NCBI RefSeq assembly: GCF_000340215.1
Contig: NW_006921532.1
Span: 3,017,337-3,081,336 of the forward strand
Reading direction: 5' to 3'
DNA: 64,000 bases
Source: Pseudocercospora fijiensis CIRAD86
Taxonomy: Eukaryota; Ascomycota; Dothideomycetes; Mycosphaerellales; Mycosphaerellaceae
Shown: in pieces, positions 45,001 to 55,582 of the stretch
Layout: every line of letters starts with the position of its first letter
Numbering within the stretch: the first letter of the stretch is position 1
The notes under the pieces: generated by a model
Told to the model about the DNA's origin: nothing
The model's input: only the letters and a program-made list of their open reading frames with translations
Database searches by the model: none
Translations under genes and position numbers: made by a program

Positions 45001-46569
45001 TTACAGTGCGATCATTATCGTCAGACCGAACACCATCAATCCAACTCCTATATCTAAAGTTCTTCTTGAAGCGGTCGATATCGAACTCGTTGTGCTTGGT
45101 GGAGCAGCACTTCCAGATCGCGTTGACTCCATGCTTGCCGTGCTGGAACTTGAAGGTTCTTGAGTCGAGCCAGTAGCTGCAACCACTAATAATACCGTAT
45201 GATCCGAAGCATCAGTTTCAAGAGCATAGACCGTCCCACCTGCGCCATACGATGCGCCGCCCACAGACAAAATGTTTTCAGGATCTAGAACATAAGCGCC
45301 AGCAGAATTGGCACTTATCACATCGCTACCGATCGTTATGGCAGCAGCAGCAGTGCCAGTCGACAAAGTCCAGGTTCGTGTGCCGGTCATATCTGGTAGA
45401 GCTGTGTAGCTTCGTGTCATACGTGCTGAAGATGGTGCGGTGCTGGCACTACCAGGCTGAGCACCTCCTGGCAGCGTGGGTTGTGCTGCTTCATCGACTT
45501 GTGTCAGCGCGATAGGAGGATCGTATGCGCCTGAGAAGGAATCTGCTCTCCGGCAGTGGTTGTCTTTCCAAGCGTCCTGCAGATTTATGAGTGCTGGTGG
45601 AATGTCAAGGATTGGATGACATGGGTCTTTTTCGAATCCACCTGCCAGGTCATTTTGCGGGTCGTTGGGAAAGTAGTTGTAGCCCGAGAGCGTGGAGCAG
45701 TTCTGAGCAAGATCTGTGTACTTTAATCGCGATGGAGGTGGCTGCGTTCCTGCTACTGATGCTGCGACTGTATACACTGAGCCGTCTTCCGTAGTGGTAT
45801 ATTCGCTTGTGTAAGTGGCGGTGTAAGCATTGATTGTGCTGATATCATCCGGGTGAAAGGCGATGGTTGTGTTGTACCAGATATCTCCTACAGTCCCACA
45901 AAAGTTCTTTGCGTACACGGACTTGAAGGCCATGTAGACTGATGGCGATGTGAATACGAAGCCGTTGGATGCAATTGAAGTGACTGTGCGCGAGGGACCG
46001 CTGCTGCTCGTCGTTGCAGTGGGACTGGCCAAGTCTGGCCACCAGTAGAATTGAATGGTGCCAGCGCTGATGTGACAGCTATTACAACACGGTGGTTTTG
46101 CGCCTCCCAACTGGTATGCCATGTAGTTCTGCTCCGTAAATGTAATAGTGCGGGTGGAATATGTTTGAGTAACCACATTGGTGGAATCTGTACCGGTGCC
46201 GAAGAAGCCTTGGTAGTCGGTCACTGTCGATATCGTCAATGAGTTCGTGGGATTATATGTATTGAAGAAAGTGGTCATCTGCGCCGCGCAGTAGGAGGAG
46301 AGATTGAAGCCAGGGCTCGCAGTGACCGCAGGGCCTTCAAATGTTCCTGTAGACGCGACATCTGTGGAAAGATTAGTCAGAACATTACGAGCGACTTGAC
46401 TGCGAATGTGACGAAGACGTCGAGATGCCTCTGCTATCAGGGCAGCATGAACACCCTGTATTGCCGTATTGGTTCTCATGCATGGAGGATGTATGCACTC
46501 ACCACGCAGCAGCCCGGAAAGCCGAGCATCTGCTGTCACCTGAAAAACCAAGAACGCGAGCCAAAACAT
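45001..46569 (-). CDS. Ser/Thr-rich secreted protein with GPI-type tail, function unknown
   Basis: Two exons on the minus strand (46569-46503 and 46361-45001) give 475 residues. The 141 bp intron (GTGAGT donor, CTAATCTTTCCACAG end) is a multiple of three, so an unspliced 522-residue frame is also open. The N terminus MFWLAFLVFQVTADA looks like a signal peptide, although it starts next to a TTTTTCAG acceptor-like site and an upstream exon is possible. The ectodomain has a Cys pair cluster (KPPCCNSCHISAG), several NxS/T sites and long Ser/Thr stretches. The extreme C terminus is hydrophobic (IGVGLMVFGLTIMIAL), as in GPI-anchored fungal wall proteins. No enzymatic motif is visible. It is divergent from the aspartic-protease-like gene at 47538. 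Confidence 0.7.
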   Translation of the reverse strand: MFWLAFLVFQVTADARLSGLLRGECIHPPCMRTNTAIQGVHAALIAEASRRLRHIRSQVARNVLTNLSTDVASTGTFEGPAVTASPGFNLSSYCAAQMTTFFNTYNPTNSLTISTVTDYQGFFGTGTDSTNVVTQTYSTRTITFTEQNYMAYQLGGAKPPCCNSCHISAGTIQFYWWPDLASPTATTSSSGPSRTVTSIASNGFVFTSPSVYMAFKSVYAKNFCGTVGDIWYNTTIAFHPDDISTINAYTATYTSEYTTTEDGSVYTVAASVAGTQPPPSRLKYTDLAQNCSTLSGYNYFPNDPQNDLAGGFEKDPCHPILDIPPALINLQDAWKDNHCRRADSFSGAYDPPIALTQVDEAAQPTLPGGAQPGSASTAPSSARMTRSYTALPDMTGTRTWTLSTGTAAAAITIGSDVISANSAGAYVLDPENILSVGGASYGAGGTVYALETDASDHTVLLVVAATGSTQEPSSSSTASMESTRSGSAAPPSTTSSISTASRRTLDIGVGLMVFGLTIMIAL

Positions 46570-47537
46570 CCTGCGGATGCAATGAAGCTGCGCCGAGGAG
46601 TAGCACGAAGGTCGCAGGTGTTAGTACAGGTGCATTACGAGCTCTTGCAGCAAAATAAAGCAGCGTCTTGGATAGGATGGAAGAACTTGTCTTGTAATAC
46701 TCGACTTTGGACGTGTCCATCTCCGCGTTCCCGAGATCTTCGTGCACAAGATCTTCTGCAGCTGTGCAGCATATCTAAGCTTTTGTAAGCTTCGATCCTG
46801 TGAGACGTGCAGTTCGCCTCTGATTCCATGATCATCAAGAAACGCGTAGACTGATAGTCTGATGGAATTCCAGCGAGGTGCGTAGCCCCATCGCTTGTTA
46901 TGATGCTTTTTTTCTCAGTGCCTCCAATCATGCTTCCGGACCATCGAGAGGCCAGACCAGATCAGGGGTCCAAGAAGTGGTCGGATTTCCGAGCGAGGAA
47001 AAAGTGCTTCGGCGTGTGGTGTTGCACATTCGTCTGCATTTTGAGACGTGAGAGCAAGATGCTTCCTTCCTGGATGTAGTGTTGCATGGTGTGCATGCTG
47101 CTCTGCACAATAAGCGGGTATTATAGTTGGAGGTGTAGCGAGGAGAAGAGCTGATGAGAGGTCGACGCTAAAGATAGTTCTGCAGGTACGGTGTCACGTC
47201 TCGTATGGCAAGGATATCGACATTGACATGCTGTAGGTTTGACTGCGGTCCAGTTTCGGTAACAACAGCGACTTGGGATGGCGGAGGAAATGAAGAGTGA
47301 GGATAGATGATATAGAGGCAATTGGTGTTGTCGTAGGCTCGGGTAGTCTTTGATATAGTCTTTGATGAATAGACGGGAATGAGATGGACGGCGAGTGTGG
47401 AGGCCGAGAGACCCGTAAGCCGGCAGCCGGCGGCAACACTATCGCACTAGCTTCCTCTAATTCTGCCGATATCACGCCTTTCGCCTTTCCTTCTGCACAT
47501 CGCATACTCCCCATCGAGCCAGAGCCATTCCGCCGCC
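46570..47537. promoter_or_regulatory. Divergent intergenic region between two cell-surface genes
   Basis: About 970 bp between two divergent starts. It may include an upstream exon of the GPI-type protein around 46570-46750, since a hydrophobic signal-like stretch is readable on the minus strand in another frame. No named element was seen. Confidence 0.4.
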
Positions 47538-49352
47538 ATGAGGCCCGCAGCGCGCCCTCCCACCATTGCCGTTGCCATTCCCTTCCTCCTTACCGCGCCA
47601 TTTGCTTCGACATCTTCCATACCTTCGCTCGCGGCGCGCACATCACCGAATGAAGATGCATCATTAGCAAAGAGAGCAGACTCGACCACATACCCGGCAG
47701 CGCGTTCCTTGGGACCGAGCCAATACTGGGATGGAAATGACGGGCCATGGACGTCGTTTCCTTTGCAACTGGGCAATACCAACAATCCACAGAATATTCG
47801 TGTCTTCCCCAGCACGGCCATAGGCACGACGATATCAATAAGCGCCAATGGATGTCCGAAATACTACCCCTCGGACTGCGCTGATGTGCGTGGCTTCATA
47901 TTCAAAGCCAACGAGTCTTTGACTTGGGTAGCAAATAGCATGTACAATGTGGGAATAGAGCAGAATCTGGGCATGGACACGCAGGGACCAACAGGATTTG
48001 ATACTGTCACACTAGGATGGCAAGGCTCGACAATTGGTACTGTGAACCACTCCGTGGTCTTCAACTTGGCTGACTCCCAATACTGGCTCGGTCTACTCGG
48101 ATTGAAGCCGCAACCTTCAAACTTCACCACTTTCAATGATCCTCAACCTTCGATCATGCAGGATCTGGTTAATCACAACATCACTCCTTCTTTGACTTAT
48201 GGCTACACTGCTGGTAATCAGTACAGGCTGAACAAGGTCTACGGATCCTTGACCTTCGGAGGCTACGATTCGAATCGCTTCGATGCAAGCAAGAACATTA
48301 CCGTGAAGATGGGATCGGATATCACCAGAGATCTACTTGTGAATCTTCAAGGCATTAAGACGAGCAGCGGATCGCCATCTAACCTACTGCCTGGCGGATC
48401 CATCAATATTCTGATCGATTCCTCCGTCGCTCAAATTTGGCTTCCGAAGAGTGCTTGCACTGCTTTTGAAGAAGCCTTCGGTCTGACCTGGGATCCAGAT
48501 TACAACTTCTATCTTGTGAACAATTCTCTGCATGAATCACTCACTGCCTCAAATCCGAAAGTGACCTTCACAATCGGATCGCAAGCCTCTGGAGGAGATA
48601 CCGTGGACATTACACTTCCATATGGAGCCTTCGATCTGCTACTGGGATTTCCGAACGTCTTGAACCTCAACTCTTCTTACAAGAGTGGCAATGAGTCTTA
48701 CTACTTCCCGCTCAAGCGCGCGGCCAACGACACCCAGTACATCTTGGGGCGAACTTTTCTCCAAGAAGCATACATCATCGCCGACTACGATAGTTCAAAC
48801 TTCACAGTTGCGCCGTGCATATGGGACGACTCCAAGGTCAGCACGACGAGTCTAAGGACGATTCGACGAGCAAACGAGACATCCTCCGACTCAGACGACA
48901 GCTCTACACCGGTCGGTGCCATTGCCGGTGGTGTTGTGGGAGGTGTAGTGGGCGCTGTGGCAATCATTGGAGCCATCCTCTACTTCATGCGAAGAAGAAA
49001 ACAGACAGAGAAGAAGCGGCTCGCCGAGCTCGAAGCCAAAGACGCCCAGGGCGCTGCGAAGACCAGTGAAGACCCCAGCAACGAGAATAAGCCATTCGTC
49101 TCACAACCGATCAACGGCGAGCTCGGAGGCGGCGAGATCCACGAGCTTGCACCTGCAAAGATACCGCAGGCTCAAGAGATGGACAGCCCGTACAAAGTGG
49201 ACCCCAACAGGCACGGCTACTCCGAGATGCAAGGCAGCCATGAGGCCTTCGCACCGAAGGATGGACCATCAGAAATGCATGGTTCAACGCCTATTTATGA
49301 AATGGCTGGGAGTGATGTGCACGAGATGCCGACGCGCACCAACACTGGATGA
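47538..49352 (+). CDS. Membrane-anchored A1 aspartic-protease homologue, probably catalytically altered
   Basis: An intronless frame of 604 residues. There is a hydrophobic signal segment near residues 8-26 and a Lys-Arg site (LAKRAD) at about 45. The pepsin-like fold follows (about 60-430): paired lobes with GWQGSTIGTVNHSVVFNLAD, YWLGLLGLKPQPS, VYGSLTFGGYDSNRFD (flap/hairpin-type YGSLTFGGYD) and NDTQYILGRTFLQEAYIIAD near the C terminus of the fold. The first catalytic position, normally DTGSS, reads PSTAIG here. The second, normally DTG(S/T), reads LIDSSVAQIWLP with the Asp but no Gly. A Ser-rich stalk leads to a transmembrane helix (AIAGGVVGGVVGAVAIIGAI), an RRRK stop-transfer and a ~110-residue cytosolic tail. 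With one Asp lost it is probably not a normal peptidase; it could act as a surface binding or sensing protein (inference). Confidence 0.85.
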   Translation: MRPAARPPTIAVAIPFLLTAPFASTSSIPSLAARTSPNEDASLAKRADSTTYPAARSLGPSQYWDGNDGPWTSFPLQLGNTNNPQNIRVFPSTAIGTTISISANGCPKYYPSDCADVRGFIFKANESLTWVANSMYNVGIEQNLGMDTQGPTGFDTVTLGWQGSTIGTVNHSVVFNLADSQYWLGLLGLKPQPSNFTTFNDPQPSIMQDLVNHNITPSLTYGYTAGNQYRLNKVYGSLTFGGYDSNRFDASKNITVKMGSDITRDLLVNLQGIKTSSGSPSNLLPGGSINILIDSSVAQIWLPKSACTAFEEAFGLTWDPDYNFYLVNNSLHESLTASNPKVTFTIGSQASGGDTVDITLPYGAFDLLLGFPNVLNLNSSYKSGNESYYFPLKRAANDTQYILGRTFLQEAYIIADYDSSNFTVAPCIWDDSKVSTTSLRTIRRANETSSDSDDSSTPVGAIAGGVVGGVVGAVAIIGAILYFMRRRKQTEKKRLAELEAKDAQGAAKTSEDPSNENKPFVSQPINGELGGGEIHELAPAKIPQAQEMDSPYKVDPNRHGYSEMQGSHEAFAPKDGPSEMHGSTPIYEMAGSDVHEMPTRTNTG

Positions 49353-49799
49353 TGTAAAGCGATATTTATACTTGTTCTTCAACATTTGTGAGCGTTTGTT
49401 TGGCGATATAGGCGTATAGAAGGTGGATGGGAAAGGGCCCAAACGGCACCTGGTGGTATATATTTGTTGTTGGGTAGTTATGACCGACTTGTACAGCAGA
49501 GATCACATGTCAAAGATTTGATACTTCCTTTCATCGACACGAACTGATTCGTCGAATTGTTCGGCTTCCTGCTGAGCAATTCCCGGCTTCAAGACGAGTC
49601 TGTCTAGACATGTACAAATGTGATTCCTAAGCACCGAGAGTATTTACTCGCAGTCCGGGTCCAAATGATTGGTTGGCCAGACATGTGCTATGAGGGGCAC
49701 TTCACGTACGGTTGTATCGTCAGTGCTGTAGCAAAAACACTTCCAACGACCTTCAACAACATTTACCTCCTCATCTACAATCTCAGCCCTTCCATCACA
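49353..49799. other. Intergenic region
   Basis: 3' flank of the protease homologue and promoter of the PTPA gene. The frame of the next gene is open upstream to 49620 but without family content. Confidence 0.4.
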
Positions 49800-51080
49800 A
49801 TGCCTACCGCCGTGCCCATCTCCGACGGGCAACTGCCCAAGAATCCTCCAGACCTCTCCAAGAAGCTTCCAAAGCTCACACCGCGCCGTCGACCACAAGT
49901 AAAAGAAGAAGACTCGAATGCACCACCTCCAACACCAGCACTTCCTGGAGCCCCAAATCTCGAAAGCCACAAATACTTCAAGCCAAGTCGAAGAATTCTA
50001 TCTCAACGCGATCATGAGCTCTTCCTCTCCTCTCCAACGCACGACCTGATCGTCAGCTTTGTCTTCCACCTCTCCGACTCTCTTCGCGACCAGACGATCG
50101 GCCATGTCCAGGACTCCGCCGCCGCTCAAGACCCGGCTATCATAGCACTCCTCGCAGTCCTTGACGAGGCGGAGACATTACTCAAACAACACCCAGCTCT
50201 CGACACGGGCTCAAGATTTGGTAACCCAGCTTTCCGCGACTTCGTGGGCGCTGTGGAGAATGCACTGCCAGAATGGCATGACAAGATAGGCATAACGGAT
50301 AAGGATGCACAAAACGAGCTATCAACGTATATCTCAAACTCGTTTGGCAGTAGCAGCCGAATCGATTACGGCAGTGGTCATGAGCTGAACTTCATTCTCT
50401 GGCTGCTATGTCTGCGACAGCTACACAAATTGCCAGACTCGACGTTCCCAGCTCTCGGACTGCTTGTCTTCCCACGATACTTACGCCTCATGCGCCATGT
50501 GCAGAGTACGTACTATCTCGAACCAGCTGGAAGTCATGGAGTCTGGGGTTTGGACGACTACCAATTTCTGCCATTCTTGTTCGGAGCCAGTCAGCTGGTC
50601 AACCACAAGCACATTCGACCTTTGAGCATACATAACCAGCTCATCATCGAAGAATGCAGTCAAGACTTTCTCTACCTGGATCAAATCCAATGGGTGAACG
50701 CGACCAAAACCGTCCAAGGTCTTAGATGGCATTCTCCTATGCTAGACGACATATCTTCGGCGAAATCCTGGGCGAAAGTGGAAAGTGGGATGCGGAAGAT
50801 GTTTTTGGCCGAAGTCCTGGGCAAGTTGCCTGTCGCGCAGCATTTCTTGTTTGGAAGTCTTTTGCCAGCGTTGGAGGAGATGAGCAAGGACGCTGAGGAG
50901 AGGGTTGGAGACGAGGATGTGGGAGAATATGAGGTCACTGTTGATGGCATGAAGCATGTGCACAGCTCTAGTAGCTGGGGAGATTGCTGTGGGATTAAGG
51001 TGCCTAGTGCTGTTGGTGCGAGACAGGAAGCTCAAAAACATGGGTCTGGAGGAGAACTCAGGAGAGTGCCGTTTGATTGA
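49800..51080 (+). CDS. Serine/threonine protein phosphatase 2A activator (PTPA, Rrd family)
   Basis: A single-exon frame of 426 residues from the ATG at 49800; a Pro/Lys-rich 55-residue leader precedes the domain. PTPA hallmarks are YFKPSRRILSQRDHELFLSS, GNPAFRDFVGAVE, the nucleotide-pocket segment IDYGSGHELNFILWLLCL, FPRYLRLMRHVQSTYYLEPA followed by GSHGVWGLDDYQFLPFLFGA, and ECSQDFLYLDQIQWVN. Members are peptidyl-prolyl isomerases that, with ATP, promote assembly of active PP2A catalytic subunits in cytosol and nucleus. Fungi have two paralogues. The length and the SSPTHDLIVSFVFHLSDSLR block favour Rrd2 over Rrd1, but I have not assigned a symbol. No introns are needed. Confidence 0.93.
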   Translation: MPTAVPISDGQLPKNPPDLSKKLPKLTPRRRPQVKEEDSNAPPPTPALPGAPNLESHKYFKPSRRILSQRDHELFLSSPTHDLIVSFVFHLSDSLRDQTIGHVQDSAAAQDPAIIALLAVLDEAETLLKQHPALDTGSRFGNPAFRDFVGAVENALPEWHDKIGITDKDAQNELSTYISNSFGSSSRIDYGSGHELNFILWLLCLRQLHKLPDSTFPALGLLVFPRYLRLMRHVQSTYYLEPAGSHGVWGLDDYQFLPFLFGASQLVNHKHIRPLSIHNQLIIEECSQDFLYLDQIQWVNATKTVQGLRWHSPMLDDISSAKSWAKVESGMRKMFLAEVLGKLPVAQHFLFGSLLPALEEMSKDAEERVGDEDVGEYEVTVDGMKHVHSSSSWGDCCGIKVPSAVGARQEAQKHGSGGELRRVPFD

Positions 51081-51449
51081 GATATGACGCCTTTCTTTCA
51101 CGTAAGATCGTTAATCGTGTCTATTTCCTATGAGCCTACACTAGAGTCCGCAAATAGCTGTCCAACTCTTAGGCAGTACAAGTATGGCCTTCATATTCTC
51201 TGGACACGTTGATAGCTCGGCTTTCGACTCCCTGCCTCCTCATTCTCTCCAGTCGAAGTCGAAGCCTGGCAGACATTACCTTCCCCCTCCTCTCCAACCC
51301 AGAATGCCAGCATCCGCAGTTAGAGATGCGAAAATATGTATGTCAGCGAGCCATGTGCCTGAAATCCAAGCATGCAATTCCCCACCAACCAAGCATGGGA
51401 GAATTCCAGTCGACCCTCCATTTCACCTCTCTCTCTCTTTCTCGTCCCA
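51081..51449. other. Convergent intergenic region
   Basis: Lies between the 3' ends of the PTPA gene (plus) and the Cys-rich membrane protein (minus). It should hold both terminators. No specific motif recognised. Confidence 0.4.
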
Positions 51450-52343
51450 TCAGAAAATCCTAACAGAATGATGACTACTCTCCCTCCTCGCCGCAGGTTC
51501 CAATTCCCGAATCCTCTCCAAAACATCACCTTCCCTCCTCGCCGACCAAGCACTCCAACTACAAGTATTAATCTCTCTCACACCAGGCGAGAGCGGCGAG
51601 GCGCCAGACCCGTAATACAGCGCCTGGTCATTATGAAGTTGTATAGCTCGATTGCGACCCTTTTCTCGGTAGAGGAGGTAGGTGAGGAGGGCGATGATGA
51701 GGAGGAGAGGGAGAGCGATTCCTACGGCTGTGCCTGCGATTTCGGGGGATGTGAAGGATGATATTGGTGATGAGGCGTTGTTATTGGTGGTGGTGGTGGT
51801 GGGATGGAGAGGTGCTGTGGGTCGGAGGTCTTTGATTTCGAAGGTCGTGCCTGAAGCGGCACAGTCGTTTGGGTAGAGACCGCAGGTGAAAGTTGTGTTT
51901 GTGCAGGGCATTAATGGGCAAGGTTTATTTGAGGCTTCTGTTCGAGAAGAAGGTGTGAGCTTGACTTGCAAGGTTTATTTGGAGATGTTGTTGTTGCGTT
52001 GCTCACCATTTTTACAGTATTGTGGACAAGAACTCGACGTCCAGCTTTGATCTGTACAGCTCTCACGATTGAGGATTCCGTTTTCTAGGCAGAGCCCATT
52101 GGATCTAGGTAGAGCTTTGTGTCAGCTTTCTCTCTGATTCTCCTTTTCTTGTTTTGAACGAACGACGTACAGACAGTATGCCGAACTCTTACAGCACGCT
52201 GAAAACTCTGCGGAATTATTGCATGGCGAGTCGGTTGTCGACAATGTGCCATCCGGATAATAGCATTTCGGTTGTCCACTGATGAGTCTGATACTCAGGC
52301 AGAAGACGGTTATGCCAAATTGTCGTTTGCTTGCATATGGCAT
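51450..52343 (-). CDS. Single-pass membrane protein with Cys-rich ectodomain
   Basis: Three exons on the minus strand (52343-52171, 52104-52007, 51937-51450) join in frame to 252 residues through two 66-69 bp introns. A signal peptide (about residues 1-23) is followed by a Cys-rich ectodomain: CYYPDGTLSTTDSPCNN, SACCKSSAYCLSNGLCLENG, ESCTDQSWTSSSCPQYCKN and CPLMPCTNTTFTCG. A Ser/Thr-rich stalk leads to one transmembrane helix (AGTAVGIALPLLLIIALLTY) and an ~80-residue cytosolic tail. The CYYPDG...CC...CLSNGLC pattern, restored exactly by splicing, is common in Pezizomycotina membrane proteins of unknown function. Possibly a surface receptor or wall-interaction protein (inference). Confidence 0.82.
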
Positions 52344-53330
52344 GGTTGGCCCTCAGGCGAGATTTAGGAAAGAAAGGGAAGAAGTGGACTTCCTCTTCTT
52401 CAAACACTCGAAACGATCGTCGATGATGAGCGATAGTATGGTAGTAGCAGACTTCGCAGTGTGAGCACTGAGAGCAGAGAGCCACGCCACCAAGTGTTAG
52501 GGAAAGGGCCGAGACCTGTGCTTTACGTGAGATCCAATGGCAGTTGTCCTCGACATGCTCAGGGTAGGGAGTGGGAGACTCAAGGTTTCACAATCCGGAT
52601 GGATTTCGTGCGGCACTTTGAGGCTTGAGCAAGGCTGCAGCGTGGTTGTGGCGGGGAGTGCAGGGAATAGCCTTGTGGAAAATGCAGGTGCTAGAATCTA
52701 GATCAAAGGATGCATAGAATGCTATCGTCGGCAGATACAAGATCTGCTTGTCAGGCTGCTAATACTTCGTCAGAAACTGCATTCAAACCAGCCGTCTGAA
52801 CAATGTGCCCACTTTGGGTGGTGTGCTCATGATCATCTAACGTGAAATGCTGGACGAACGAAGGGTGTTGGTGTCGAGGATTGCTGGTTAGTGACCCTAG
52901 CTGTCACTCGTTTCGGAAAACCGTAAAGTTCTGGGTTCAAGCTGGCCGTGCTGAGGAGCGACCGATTCGGTTGACTCGTCGGATGCTGGTTGTGTCGACT
53001 CATGAGATTGGTCCATCCGATCCGCGGAATTTAGGCGATCTTGGCCTCCATCGGCAATGTCTACGGAGGAGCCTCGTCTTTAATGAACATAGCTGCTTTC
53101 AGCCTTGTGGAATGGATGGGGGCGTTATGACTGCCGTATTGAGATACCTACAGAGCCAAATCGTCCCTTTCGGTTTCCCGTCTGGATACCTCATTCGTGC
53201 TGTCTACCGATTGGGCGCATTTCGCCGCCCGTGCATGTCAACTAGGAAGTGTTGTGGACCACTATCGCGTTCCAAGACTGGCAGCTTGCAATGTATTTGT
53301 TTTGATTACTAATCGCACACACATCTCGAC
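52344..53330. other. Intergenic region; no supported gene
   Basis: Ordinary base composition. A 156-residue open frame (52842-53312, plus) has no recognisable content. This is the last normal-composition DNA before the AT-rich repeat compartment; the switch at about 53330-53380 is abrupt. Confidence 0.45.
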
Positions 53331-54195
53331 TACCGAGGCTAGCAAACTTCGATAGCTAAAGGCTCTTAGACTCTACAACTATAGGCCTAGGTATGTTTAT
53401 ATTATATATAATATAGCTATCTATAAGGTTCTAGGAATACGATACTAGTTTTAGAGAATATTATAATTTTAGTTTCTATATATATCTATGCCCTAGTTTA
53501 TAAAGGAAAATTTACTAATCTTACAATTCTTAATTATAGTTATGCTTTTTTAAGTTATATAGTAGTTTGTTCTAGCTATAGTATATAGTTTAGTAGGGCT
53601 TAGTATAAGTACTAGTATCTAAGTAGTAGTTTGCTGCTAGTCTAGACGCGCGCTATTAATTCCCTTAGACTCTTAGTTAGTAGGCTTTAAATATTTAGTT
53701 AGAAAACGAAATATATCTATAGCAAATACTAAGTACTACTTAGCTAATTACTATAGTAAGAGAGAATAGGACTTTAGCTATATACTAAAATAGCGATTTA
53801 GACTTGAGTAGTAAATTTACTAGTAGTAAAAGTTATTAACCTTAGCTTAAAATATATAAATAAAATTTAATTATTTAGGCTATATATAGAATATATACTA
53901 AAAGAATAGATATACTACCTTAGTAGAGGCCTAGATATATTGTATATAACCCCCTAATTACTAGTAGTTATCCTCTAGCTAGTAAGTCTAGTAGTATAAT
54001 TCTTAGAGATTAATAGCTTTAAGCTATACTATCTAGCTATTATAGATTTAGCTATTATACTAGTTATTTCTACTACTAGTCCCCCGATGAATTATATAGT
54101 TTAAAGTATAGAATACTAAATTACTAACTTCTAAATAGAGATAGGTCGATTAGTAGAGGTCGGTAACGGTTCGACTAATAGTACCGGAGTCTCCT
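53331..54195. repeat. AT-rich, RIP-like degraded repeat DNA
   Basis: Strong excess of TA and near absence of CpA/TpG (runs such as TATATATAATATAGCTA), with all frames closed. Probably an old transposon copy mutated beyond recognition. The right side is cut by the assembly gap. Confidence 0.7.
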
Positions 54196-54564
54196 NNNNN
54201 NNNNNNNNNNNNNNNNNNNNNNNNNNNNNNNNNNNNNNNNNNNNNNNNNNNNNNNNNNNNNNNNNNNNNNNNNNNNNNNNNNNNNNNNNNNNNNNNNNNN
54301 NNNNNNNNNNNNNNNNNNNNNNNNNNNNNNNNNNNNNNNNNNNNNNNNNNNNNNNNNNNNNNNNNNNNNNNNNNNNNNNNNNNNNNNNNNNNNNNNNNNN
54401 NNNNNNNNNNNNNNNNNNNNNNNNNNNNNNNNNNNNNNNNNNNNNNNNNNNNNNNNNNNNNNNNNNNNNNNNNNNNNNNNNNNNNNNNNNNNNNNNNNNN
54501 NNNNNNNNNNNNNNNNNNNNNNNNNNNNNNNNNNNNNNNNNNNNNNNNNNNNNNNNNNNNNNNN
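54196..54564. other. Assembly gap (369 N)
   Basis: A run of N inside repeat DNA. Confidence 0.99.
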
Positions 54565-54639
54565 AAAGATCCCCAGTATTTCAGACGGCAGGCAGCGCTG
54601 CTGCTGTGACTCTAGATGATCCGTGGTATGTAGTACTAA

Positions 54640-55345
54640 ATACTATATAAATAGAGATAGGTCGATTAGTAGGTCGATTAGTAGATCGATTAACAGTCGA
54701 TTAGTAGTTAGCTAGCAGGTTAATTAGTAGTTTGATGGCTAGTAACGGTTAATTAAAATTTCGTTAGTAGTTTAATTAGTAGTTAAACTAGTAGCTTAAC
54801 TAGTAGTTTAATTAGTCGTTTTATTAGTAATTTTATAAATAGCTTGATTAACTATTTAATTAATAGTTTAATTAGCAGTTCGATTACTAGTTTTAGTTTA
54901 ACAAAAATTTTAATTAGTATTTTATTAGTAGTTTCTTTAATAGTTTTATTAGTAGTTTTATTAATAGTTTTATTAGTAGTTTTGTTAATAGTTTTGTTTC
55001 TAGTTTAGTTAGTAGTCTTAGTACTTTAATTAGTAGTCCTATTTATAGGTTAGCTTATAGTCTTAGTAGTTTTAATTAGTAGTCTTATTAACAGTTTTAT
55101 TAGCAGTTTTATTAATAGTCCTATTAGTAGTTTTACTAACTATTTTACTATTAGTGCCATTTGAGTTATTAGTTTTATTATTAGTTTTATTATTAGTTCT
55201 TTTATTAGGTTCACTAATAGTTTAGCTAATAGTTTATCTAATAGTCTATCTAACAGTTTACCTAATAGTTTAATTAATAGGTTTGTTAATAGTTTTCTTA
55301 ATACCTAGTCCTACTAGTAGCTGCCTACTAGTAGCCCTACTAATA
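54640..55345. repeat. Degenerate TTAGTAG-type tandem repeat
   Basis: About 700 bp built from variants of a 10-12 bp unit, roughly TTTTATTAGTAG (also ATTAATAG and TTAACTAGTAG). It changes gradually from a CGATTAGTAG form at the left to TAATAGTTTA and CTACTAGTAG forms at the right. It ends about 40 bp before an LTR. It could be RIP-modified satellite sequence. Confidence 0.8.
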
Positions 55346-55385
55346 GTCTAATAGTCTAAAGTTACTAGTAGCTCTACAGCCTCTA

Positions 55386-55582
55386 TGTTAGGACTAAAGA
55401 GGTTATACGTAATTAGTATGTAACCGGGCTCGAGTAAAGCTAGGGTCTTAATGCCTTAGGTAGGGCTTAGCGCTTAGCAATAGGCTAACTTGCCTGCCTT
55501 CCTCCCTCTCCTCCTAGCTCCTTATCGAATACTACCTATACCTACTACTACCCTATCTACCTACTAATATACCCTTCTTATA
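55386..55582 (+). repeat. 5' LTR (197 bp) of the Gypsy element
   Basis: Begins TGTTAGGACTAAAG and ends CTTCTTATA. It has the same length as its reverse-complement copy at 18978-19174. Here the shared CpA/TpG sites have mostly become TpA (for example TATACGTAATTAGTATG). Confidence 0.8.

Noticed and set aside
52842..53312. A 156-codon open frame on the plus strand
   Set aside because: No domain, no convincing start context and no homologue-like pattern; likely chance in GC-balanced DNA.
53331..54195. A mitochondrial DNA insertion, suggested by the AT-richness
   Set aside because: The bias is TpA excess with CpA/TpG loss and retained CpG, which is RIP-like and not simple AT-richness; no mitochondrial gene is readable.
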